This document shows positions 1-5,783 of a stretch of DNA of 11,275 bases, piece after piece. The translations under genes were made by a program, and so were the position numbers. The DNA comes from JACRJW01 sp964359095 (GTDB lineage Bacteria; Patescibacteriota; Patescibacteriia; UBA9934; GWF2-40-263), in assembly GCA_964359095.1 (NCBI GenBank), contig CAYHRJ010000035.1, positions 1-11,275 on the forward strand, given 5' to 3'. Within the stretch, counting starts at the first letter, position 1, and every line of letters begins with the position of its first letter. The notes under the pieces were generated by a model. It was not told the DNA's origin. It searched no databases and saw nothing but the letters and a program-made list of their open reading frames with translations.

Positions 1-1176
1 CCGGTAGCTCGATGTATCTTCAACCGATGCAACGCTCACTCCATCATCGCTCACGTCAGCAAACGACGGCGCCAGCACAAGCGCATTTGCGATGTTGAGA
101 CGCCCGGCTCCCATTTTTCCCGTTGCCTTACCGGTGGCGATGACAGGATCAGCAGAGAGTCGAAGGATCGTTTTAATTTCCTTTGGCGTGAGAGATGGAT
201 ACGTTGCGCGCAACAACGCTGCGGCCCCAGCAACCATCGGAACGGCCATGGAAGTTCCTGACCAACCTTCTTGATAAAAACCCTCCGAGAGTTCTGGAAC
301 ATTGTCGTCTTGATAGACAGAACTAAAAATATCCTCGCCAGGCGCGGAGATGTCTGTACACGTGGAACCGTAGTTTGAAAAATCTGCCTTCTCATCGTCG
401 ATGGTTGTCGCAGCCACACCCAAAATCCAATCTTCTTCTGCGTGTTCACCGTAGCAGGCCGGATAAATCGGCGATATGTCGATATTGATTCCACCACCTG
501 ACGTGTTGCCCATCGCGGCCACCACAACAACGCCAGCTTCATAGGCATCACGAATGGCTTCACGTAACTGAGGATCCACATCAAAACCCGTGAAGCTGAG
601 GTTGATTACATCCGCGCCGTTTTCGGTCGCGTATTCAACCCCTTCACGCGCCAGGTTTGAGTCTCCAGTCCCTGTGCTATCCAAAATTCTCACCGACATG
701 ATCTTCACGTTCCAGTTGATGCCTGCCATTCCATCTCCATTGTCACCAACGGCGCCAATAATTCCGGCGATGATTGTCGCGTGACTCACCGCATCTGCAT
801 CAAAACTCCCATCAAGATCTGGAGTTGGGTCTCCTTCTTCATCAACAAAGTCGTACCCGTGAACATCATCGACGTAGCCGTTGCGATCATCGTCTTTCCC
901 ATTGTCTGGATCCTCGCCAGCATTCTTCCAAATATTATCTTCCAAATCTGGATGATCTAAATCTACACCTGTGTCGAGCACAGCGACCACAACATCATCG
1001 TCACCGGTGGACGTTTCCCACGCGTCCTGTGCGTCGATGTTTGTGAGGTACCACTGCTCTGAAAAATATTCGTCGTCTGGGGTAAGAGCGGAAACAGGAA
1101 GCGCCAAAAGCAAAATAAAACAAAAGACCATTGCCCGCACATAGGTCTTATTGGTCCTATTGGACTTATAGGTCAT
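1..1176 (-). CDS. Secreted subtilisin-family (S8) serine protease, C-terminus cut by window edge
   Basis: The frame is open for 392 codons from the ATG at 1176 to the window edge, so the stop lies outside. A basic n-region and a hydrophobic stretch (about residues 17-30, ending ALPVSA) look like a Sec signal peptide. The catalytic domain follows at about 38-370. Asp68 lies in VAVLDTGVD, His132 in SHATIIAG, the oxyanion Asn224 in AAMGN, and Ser309 in GTSMAVP. An Asp/Asn-rich loop at 89-104 looks calcium-binding. Cys241 and Cys273 match a pair in the next protease upstream and could form a disulfide. No I9 propeptide is visible between signal and catalytic domain. The residue after His132 is Ala where the family nearly always has Gly. 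The start lies 4 nt after the stop of the upstream protease, which suggests one transcript. Met16 (1131) is an alternative start, but it would lose the basic n-region. An exported peptidase is well supported; the substrate is unknown. Confidence 0.93.
   Translation of the reverse strand, partial: MTYKSNRTNKTYVRAMVFCFILLLALPVSALTPDDEYFSEQWYLTNIDAQDAWETSTGDDDVVVAVLDTGVDLDHPDLEDNIWKNAGEDPDNGKDDDRNGYVDDVHGYDFVDEEGDPTPDLDGSFDADAVSHATIIAGIIGAVGDNGDGMAGINWNVKIMSVRILDSTGTGDSNLAREGVEYATENGADVINLSFTGFDVDPQLREAIRDAYEAGVVVVAAMGNTSGGGINIDISPIYPACYGEHAEEDWILGVAATTIDDEKADFSNYGSTCTDISAPGEDIFSSVYQDDNVPELSEGFYQEGWSGTSMAVPMVAGAAALLRATYPSLTPKEIKTILRLSADPVIATGKATGKMGAGRLNIANALVLAPSFADVSDDGVSVASVEDTSSYR
1138..1173 (-). 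repeat. Four tandem degenerate 9-mers forming the start of a coding region
   Basis: Read on the minus strand just after the ATG at 1176, the units are ACCTATAAG, TCCAATAGG, ACCAATAAG and ACCTATGTG. They encode residues 2-13 of the downstream protease and supply the Lys/Arg of its signal-peptide n-region. Similar short tandem units are usually intergenic, so they may have been captured into the reading frame. Confidence 0.6.
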
Positions 1177-1180
1177 ATTT

Positions 1181-3214
1181 TTACCAAATAGCCAAAGCAC
1201 CACCGAAGCGCGTTCCTGAATCGAAGGCAAAAAAACCACCGATTACTGAACCGTTCTCATCAAACACGCGGACTTGCGGTCCACCAGCGGATTGCGGGAA
1301 GACGTAGATCTCGCTTGTTCCGTTTTCATCGATATCTCCCGCAGACACTTCGACTCCTCCGGTGAACGCGAGTGAAAATGGAAAAAAATTTACACGCTCT
1401 TCTCCCGATCCATCATACACGGAAACCTGCGGGGTGTGACCGGCACCTGAGGCGATGATAATTTCGTCCTCGCCGTCTTGATCAAGATCCGCGGTTGTGA
1501 GCGAAAGCTTTGTGACGGATGCATTGAACGCAGAAATGGAACCAACATAACGACCGTTGCCGTCATGGATGAGCACACGGCCATCACTTTCTTTTCCAAG
1601 GACGCTTACGATTTCAAGCTCAAGATCGTCATCGATGTTTCCTGTTGAGAGACGCACAGAATTCTGCGTTCTCCCAAACGGGAAGTAAGCACCCTTCAAA
1701 TGGCCGTAGCGGTTAAAAATGCGCACTTGTCCTGTTCCTCCTTGATCAGAGGTCACGAGAATTTCATCAACTCCATCTCCGTTCACGTCTCCTGTTGCGA
1801 CAAAAATACCGTTGCGATCGCCTTCGTCAAAGGCAAAAAACTGTCCAATGACCTTGCCATCAAGATCGAAGATGCGCACCTGCGGTCCCCCACCAGGCCC
1901 TGCACCGGTCACGATCTCCTCCACCCCATCGCCATTCACGTCACCCATCGCAACACGAACTCCACCACGGAATCCTGTTGGATACGCCTGAAACTCAGTA
2001 AGGATCTCCCCACGTCCATCGATGCGACGCACGATCGATTCGCTTCCCTTCGCTTGTGCAACGACAAACGAGCCGGAGGACGTCCGTTCACTGGACGTCA
2101 CACGAGCACTGGAACCGCCCGCAAATTTCTCGGCGTATAAAAGCGCGCGCTCGAGATTCAAACGTCCTGCTCCCAGTCGCATTCTTGCTTCAAGTGAAGT
2201 CTCAGCAACCGGATCCACAGAGAGCTTGAGCGCGTTCCTCACTTGATCAGGAGTGAGCGATGGATACGCAGAACGCAACAGGGCGGCAGCACCGGCGACC
2301 ATCGGGGCGGCAAGTGACGTTCCTTCCCATGGAGAAGCGTAGGACGTGATGAACGAGAGAACGTCTTCATCATGATAGACCGCCGTAAATAAATCCGTAC
2401 CTGGGGCAGATAGATCGACACAACGTGTACCGAAATTTGAAAAATCTGCTTTTACATCTTGCTTGTTTGTCGCGGCCACACCGATAACGGCGTTCACTCC
2501 AAGCGACAAATCAAAACACGCGGGATAGATCGGGGTTGTGTCTGTATCGACTTCACCGTTGCCGATCGCTGCCACAATCACCACGCCTTGCTCATACGCC
2601 CACAGAATCGTATCGCGCAAACGCTCGTCGGTTTGTGAAAACGTAAAACTGAGATTGATGACGTCCGCGCCGTTTTCAACCGCGTACTCAATGGCATGAC
2701 GTACGTTCACGGTGGAACCAGAACCATTTTTGTCGAGCACGCGCAATGGCATGACCCTGACGTCCCAGTTGATGCCGACGATCCCCAGACCGTTGTTGGC
2801 AGAGGCACCGATGATGCCAGCGATCACCGTCCCGTGTGAAACGACCGTGTCCGATCCGCTCATGTCAGGTGAGGGATCGCCATCGCCGTTCACAAAATCC
2901 CAACCGCGCACATCGTCTTCGAAACCGTTGCCGTCGTTATCGCGTTCATCGCCGTCAGTCTCACGATCGTTTACCCAATACTGATTCACAAGATCCTCAT
3001 GATCCAAATCAAACCCCGCATCTAAAACCGCCACGATCGTCTCACTCGATCCTGTCTCAATCTCCCAAGCCGCAGGAGCAGAAATCTGATCCAAGTACCA
3101 TTGCTCAGCACGAAACGGATCGTCGCTATCCTTGGCACCGACCAACAACGGAAGCAACACCATGGCTAAAATAGTGATCACGACCGCCAATTTCAATACA
3201 AAATACCGCTTCAT
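1181..3214 (-). CDS. Secreted subtilisin-family (S8) protease with C-terminal VCBS/FG-GAP repeats
   Basis: This 677-residue protein begins with a signal peptide or signal anchor (MKRY, then a hydrophobic run to about residue 27). An S8 catalytic domain follows at about 38-360: Asp65 in VAVLDAGFD, His127 in SHGTVIAG, Asn219 in AAIGNG, Ser300 in GTSLAAP. Cys233 and Cys265 may form a disulfide. After a Ser/Thr-rich linker (365-385) come five VCBS/FG-GAP-type units of about 50 residues. Their metal-loop starts are at 424 (GDVNGDG), 475 (GDVNGDG), 525 (GNIDDD, degenerate), 575 (ADLDQDG) and 626 (GDIDENG). Such repeats form calcium-binding beta-propeller blades used in surface adhesion; here they may hold the protease at the surface or bind substrate. 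No I9 propeptide is visible. The next protease gene starts 4 nt after this stop and resembles the catalytic half, so the pair looks like a tandem duplication. A sigma70-like promoter sits just upstream. Confidence 0.95.
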   Translation of the reverse strand: MKRYFVLKLAVVITILAMVLLPLLVGAKDSDDPFRAEQWYLDQISAPAAWEIETGSSETIVAVLDAGFDLDHEDLVNQYWVNDRETDGDERDNDGNGFEDDVRGWDFVNGDGDPSPDMSGSDTVVSHGTVIAGIIGASANNGLGIVGINWDVRVMPLRVLDKNGSGSTVNVRHAIEYAVENGADVINLSFTFSQTDERLRDTILWAYEQGVVIVAAIGNGEVDTDTTPIYPACFDLSLGVNAVIGVAATNKQDVKADFSNFGTRCVDLSAPGTDLFTAVYHDEDVLSFITSYASPWEGTSLAAPMVAGAAALLRSAYPSLTPDQVRNALKLSVDPVAETSLEARMRLGAGRLNLERALLYAEKFAGGSSARVTSSERTSSGSFVVAQAKGSESIVRRIDGRGEILTEFQAYPTGFRGGVRVAMGDVNGDGVEEIVTGAGPGGGPQVRIFDLDGKVIGQFFAFDEGDRNGIFVATGDVNGDGVDEILVTSDQGGTGQVRIFNRYGHLKGAYFPFGRTQNSVRLSTGNIDDDLELEIVSVLGKESDGRVLIHDGNGRYVGSISAFNASVTKLSLTTADLDQDGEDEIIIASGAGHTPQVSVYDGSGEERVNFFPFSLAFTGGVEVSAGDIDENGTSEIYVFPQSAGGPQVRVFDENGSVIGGFFAFDSGTRFGGALAIW

Positions 3215-3226
3215 ACGAATGGCGGT

Positions 3227-3255
3227 ATTTTATCGGTCTTCTTAGAAATTGTCAT
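3227..3255 (-). promoter_or_regulatory. Putative sigma70-type promoter of the protease pair
   Basis: On the minus strand, ATGACA (3255-3250, 5 of 6 to TTGACA) and TAAAAT (3232-3227, 5 of 6 to TATAAT) are separated by exactly 17 bp. Transcription would begin near 3220, about 6 nt before the ATG at 3214, giving an almost leaderless mRNA. No Shine-Dalgarno sequence precedes that ATG, which fits. This is prediction only. Confidence 0.45.
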
Positions 3256-3262
3256 GCATCGT

Positions 3263-3359
3263 TGTCATCCCGAGCGAGCCATGCGAGCCGAGGGATCCCT
3301 CCGCTCAGCCTGCCCTGAGCAACGTCGAAGGGTCGTCGGACTTCTCGGTCGGGATGACA
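3263..3359. repeat. 97-bp palindromic intergenic repeat, family A copy 1
   Basis: The ends are the perfect 11-bp inverted repeat TGTCATCCCGA / TCGGGATGACA, and the centre holds the palindrome AGGGATCCCT (3291-3300). Three blocks match the copy at 9868-9939: the first 16 bp, a 22-bp central block and the last 16 bp. This copy has 25 extra bases near 3305-3340, which contain the block CCTGCCCTGAG. It begins 5 nt after the propeller gene's stop (minus-strand sense). No transposase is present, so it resembles REP- or MITE-like non-autonomous elements. Confidence 0.8.
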
Positions 3360-3364
3360 GTGAG

Positions 3365-4837
3365 TCAAAAATTGTCATCTAATCCATCCACGGATTCCTC
3401 TTCTGCTTCCACGTCGTAATCGTCAGCAGAATCGATGTCTTCGCCGAAATCGTAGTTACCCAGGAAGGCGTCCGATATGTCATCGATCTGTTGATTCCAG
3501 TCTGTTCCGTAAAGATCTGACGCAACGTCTTCACTTGCAATCGCTCGCAGAACTCCCAGCACACTCACGGCATACACCGTTCTCACTGTTTGAAATTTCA
3601 CCATCTTTGTACCAGGATGATACGTCACGTTTGATCCAAGTGAGAGGTTGGACATGAACTCGGACGTGACCTCGATCACATCGTCAAAATCTTCGTACCA
3701 GGTAAAAAAGACTTTCTCGTTTGGAAACGCGTGGCGCTTTTCGTCGCTGCCGTAAAAATACACGGCGCGGCAAGGATCAGTAGCCTCTGTTTCACCCTCG
3801 CACGTCATCTTGATCAGGTTGTTGGGTTCTGCCTCTGCGACTTCCTCTGTTTCGATCACCTCGTCCACCTCCTCCACCTCTGCTATCTCATCCACCTCAT
3901 ACCGATACACGCTCGACCAAACGTCGAAATCTGTACCCGCAGCCCAGAGAGCGCCGTCAACATCGTAAGCGGCGGCGTAAAAAGTAATGTTCTCGTCGAC
4001 AAAATCCTGCACGCTCCACGTGTCGCCGCCGTCTTCGCTCATCAAAATGATTTTGTCACCAACCACGACCATGTTGTCACCAGACACTTGGAGATCGTAG
4101 AGGTCTTGAGTTGATAATCCCGTCACACTCACCGCTCCCCAGCTCACTCCAGAGTCCGTTGATTTTTTAAATGTCCCGTTGTCACCCACGACCCAACCGG
4201 TTGTTGTAGATTCAAAGTACACGGCTTGAAGATCGTCAGAAGCAATGCGGCCAAGATTCGTCCAAGAACTTCCACCGGTGCTGGCTTTCAAGAGTCTCCC
4301 TGCCGCTCCCACGATCCAGGCTGTGCCATCGCCGTTGTCCTGCACGTCCAAAAGTGTGTCGGTTACATTGGGTGCGCCCGCAATCCATCGACCGTTCGCC
4401 AAATACAAAACCGTTCCGCCAGCTCCCACCACATAGCCATACGAAGCAGAACGAGCAACACCGTACAGATGATTCGAGACTCCCAGCGAGGAAGATACCC
4501 ATGTCGCGCCTTCGTCTTCAGACGTGGAGTATGTCCCCGACTCGCCCACGATCACCACGTCGCCATCTGATTCAAGCACAGCATCAAGCCACCACGCGCT
4601 GGAAATTCTGTCCTCGAGCGTCCAGGTTGTGCCGTCGTCCACAGACGTCATCATGTATCCGCTGTTTCCTACCGCAATCAGCGTATCCCCTGCCTTCACG
4701 ATGCCGCGCACGCTCTGCATCGTGCCGTGATCTTGCTGAACCCAAGTGGAGGAAGCAGAGACTGAGGAGGTAATCAAGGTTATCGAGGCGAACAAGGTGA
4801 TCAAGGTGAATTGGAAAAAAAAGTTCTTGTTGGTCAT
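3365..4837 (-). CDS. Exported Ycf48/BNR-type beta-propeller with C-terminal FPNE/SWY domain
   Basis: This 490-residue protein has a signal peptide (1-28, ending SVSA). A propeller at about 30-312 shows Asp-box motifs of the form S-x-D-x-G-x-x-W at 65-72 (SVDDGTTW), 106-113 (SEDEGATW), 226-233 (STDSGVSW) and 267-274 (SEDGGDTW), with a degenerate one at 186-192. Blades also carry the WxVGxxGT-like strands of Ycf48. A very acidic Glu/Val linker (314-338) leads to a domain at 359-468 that aligns without gaps to residues 51-160 of the giant protein at 5784-9581 (about 49 of 110 identical by hand). Its marks are YGSD, FPNEK, WYEDFDDV, VYAV and DWN. Cys346 and Cys356 precede this domain. The tail is acidic. 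The start lies 4 nt after the 36-residue gene's stop, so translation may be coupled. The Ycf48 fold is known for assembly roles; here it may recognise an envelope partner. Exact function is unknown. Confidence 0.9.
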   Translation of the reverse strand: MTNKNFFFQFTLITLFASITLITSSVSASSTWVQQDHGTMQSVRGIVKAGDTLIAVGNSGYMMTSVDDGTTWTLEDRISSAWWLDAVLESDGDVVIVGESGTYSTSEDEGATWVSSSLGVSNHLYGVARSASYGYVVGAGGTVLYLANGRWIAGAPNVTDTLLDVQDNGDGTAWIVGAAGRLLKASTGGSSWTNLGRIASDDLQAVYFESTTTGWVVGDNGTFKKSTDSGVSWGAVSVTGLSTQDLYDLQVSGDNMVVVGDKIILMSEDGGDTWSVQDFVDENITFYAAAYDVDGALWAAGTDFDVWSSVYRYEVDEIAEVEEVDEVIETEEVAEAEPNNLIKMTCEGETEATDPCRAVYFYGSDEKRHAFPNEKVFFTWYEDFDDVIEVTSEFMSNLSLGSNVTYHPGTKMVKFQTVRTVYAVSVLGVLRAIASEDVASDLYGTDWNQQIDDISDAFLGNYDFGEDIDSADDYDVEAEEESVDGLDDNF

Positions 4838-4841
4838 AAAG

Positions 4842-4952
4842 TTATGCCTCTAAAACGGCTTTCATCTCCTCTTCGGTAATGATCCCCTTCTCCTTCAACA
4901 GCACAACCAGAGCTATGAGCATAGGATTGGTGGTCACTTGTTGATATTCCAT
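4842..4952 (-). CDS. 36-residue mini-protein with SHOCT-like helical motif
   Basis: The ATG at 4952 opens a 36-codon frame ending in TAA at 4842. It begins MEYQQVTTN and ends with a helix-turn-helix-like stretch, LVVLLKEKGIITEEEMKAVL, which resembles the helical hairpin of SHOCT domains. It fits 15 nt after the 144-residue gene's stop and 4 nt before the propeller start, as an operon member would. Its first nine residues match the start of the 144-residue protein (MDDKQVTTN), including the bases around the ATG (GTGTATGGA). Its C-terminal part resembles that protein's end (LVHLLAERKVLDE). It therefore looks like a shortened paralogue without the coiled coil. There is no signal peptide, and residues 11-20 are hydrophobic. 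Function is unknown. Confidence 0.72.
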   Translation of the reverse strand: MEYQQVTTNPMLIALVVLLKEKGIITEEEMKAVLEA

Positions 4953-4967
4953 ACACGCTAAAAAAGA

Positions 4968-5402
4968 TTAGTGCGTAACAAACAATTGTGGAAAAGGCTT
5001 CATGGTCAAAATTGAATGAACAGATGTTTCATCCAAGACTTTTCGTTCTGCCAAAAGGTGAACCAAAGAGTTCAGCTTTGTGTCTTCACTGCGCATCATC
5101 ACTACGAGATCGCCTTTCAAACTTCCAAGCTTCTCGTCCATCGCATCAATCAAGTCCAGCTTTACCTGGTTAACTTTGACCTCAAGTGTCTGAACTCGAG
5201 AATCAATACTCTGAACCTTGGAGTCAAGATTCTCAACCTGATCACGGAGCCCCTGAAACTCCTCCTTCACGACCATATGCTCCTGCAAAAAACCCATCAA
5301 GCTATGAGACTCGTCCTTTAGACCAGAAAATTCTGACTTCGAGACTGTATGATCTCGTAAAAATTCCATGATTTCATTTGTCGTCACTTGTTTGTCGTCC
5401 AT
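4968..5402 (-). CDS. 144-residue cytoplasmic coiled-coil protein, function unknown
   Basis: I place the start at 5402 (MDDKQVTTN). The frame stays open upstream to an ATG at 5489, but that extension runs through two terminator hairpins, and the short downstream paralogue begins with the same MxxxQVTTN. Residues 11-32 and 34-55 form an internal duplication (EIMEFLRDHTVSKSEF and SLMGFLQEHMVVKEEF). A heptad coiled coil covers about 52-105 (for example VENLDSKVQSIDSRVQTL). The end, about 111-135, is a helical motif, LVHLLAERKVLDETSVHSIL. No signal peptide or membrane segment is seen from this start. The coiled coil suggests self-association or a scaffold role. It leads a tight cluster with the 36-residue and propeller genes. 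No clear Shine-Dalgarno sequence is present. I do not recognise a named family. Confidence 0.85.
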   Translation of the reverse strand: MDDKQVTTNEIMEFLRDHTVSKSEFSGLKDESHSLMGFLQEHMVVKEEFQGLRDQVENLDSKVQSIDSRVQTLEVKVNQVKLDLIDAMDEKLGSLKGDLVVMMRSEDTKLNSLVHLLAERKVLDETSVHSILTMKPFPQLFVTH

Positions 5403-5417
5403 ACACACAAACCATAT

Positions 5418-5465
5418 CAAAAAAAGAACGAAAAAACAAACACCGCGGGAACTTGGTTCCCGCGG
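5418..5465 (-). terminator. Intrinsic terminator, distal of a tandem pair
   Basis: Bases 5443-5465 form a perfect 10-bp GC-rich stem (CCGCGGGAAC / GTTCCCGCGG) with a 3-nt loop. On the minus strand it is followed by T-rich sequence (TGTTTGTTTTTTCG, then a further T run). It lies about 40 nt before the 144-residue gene's ATG and would stop read-through from the giant gene. Confidence 0.8.
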
Positions 5466-5472
5466 ATTGGAT

Positions 5473-5504
5473 AAAAAACCAAAACCCACGCTCGAAAGCG
5501 TGGG
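5473..5504 (-). terminator. Intrinsic terminator, proximal of a tandem pair
   Basis: Bases 5485-5504 form an 8-bp stem, CCCACGCT / AGCGTGGG, with a TTCG loop on the minus strand. TTTTGGTTTTTT follows directly. This is a textbook Rho-independent terminator for minus-strand transcription arriving from the 1265-residue gene about 280 nt upstream. Confidence 0.82.
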
Positions 5505-5514
5505 TATGGCCTTG

Positions 5515-5605
5515 CCCCCCGAAGCTCTGTTCTACCGAGCGAAGGGGGGATCCTCGAGATCCCGGTCTCGGTCACACTTCGCTCTGTAGAACAGAGCTTC
5601 GAGGG
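5515..5605. repeat. Long near-perfect hairpin or cruciform repeat
   Basis: GAAGCTCTGTTCTAC (5521-5535) pairs perfectly with 5586-5600. After one mismatch, GAGCGAAG (5537-5544) pairs with CTTCGCTC (5577-5584), giving about 24 stem positions. The loop holds a smaller palindrome: GGGATC (5547-5552) against GATCCC (5558-5563), centred on CTCGAG. Outer pairing is weak but continues (GCCTTG 5509-5514 with CAAGGC 5616-5621). It differs in sequence from the two TGTCAT-ended repeat types in the window and has no coding content. It may be a mobile palindromic element or an RNA 3' end stabiliser. Confidence 0.7.
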
Positions 5606-5683
5606 ACTTTTAGGCCAAGGCTTGTGGACGAATCCTCAAACCGGATGCCAGTGAGACGTATGGATTGTCGAAGAAAGGTGCTA
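5606..5683. other. Intergenic remainder with no recognised element
   Basis: These 78 bases between the long hairpin and the next repeat show no gene, terminator or strong palindrome beyond the weak outer arm of the hairpin at 5616-5621. Confidence 0.5.
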
Positions 5684-5769
5684 TGTCATTGCGAGCCCGG
5701 CAACCGGGCGTGGCAATCTCAGAGATTGCTTCGTCGTCCCTCTCAAACTTGGGACTCCTCGCAATGACA
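5684..5769. repeat. 86-bp palindromic repeat, family B (TGTCATTGCGAG ends)
   Basis: The ends are a perfect 12-bp inverted repeat, TGTCATTGCGAG (5684-5695) and CTCGCAATGACA (5758-5769). Inside is GCAATCTC-A-GAGATTGC (5713-5729), a perfect 8-bp hairpin. Elements of this sequence type are widespread in bacterial genomes. It lies 14 nt beyond the giant gene's stop in the minus-strand direction. There is no T run after it, so it is not an intrinsic terminator. Confidence 0.82.
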
Positions 5770-5783
5770 GAAGGAACAATGGA

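Noticed and set aside
51..584. 177-codon minus-strand frame
   Set aside because: It overlaps the protease in another frame; the protease frame carries the catalytic motifs with Asn and Ser, and this one carries none.
3263..3359. Family A repeats as intrinsic terminators
   Set aside because: No T run follows either copy in the minus-strand direction.
3365..3367. TGA reassigned as Gly, as in some CPR lineages
   Set aside because: The propeller frame ends naturally at this TGA after an acidic tail, and no gene in the window needs TGA as sense.
5403..5489. Upstream ATG at 5489 extending the 144-residue protein by 29 residues
   Set aside because: The extension runs across two terminator hairpins and would add a hydrophobic stretch. 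The paralogous small gene starts at the equivalent of 5402.
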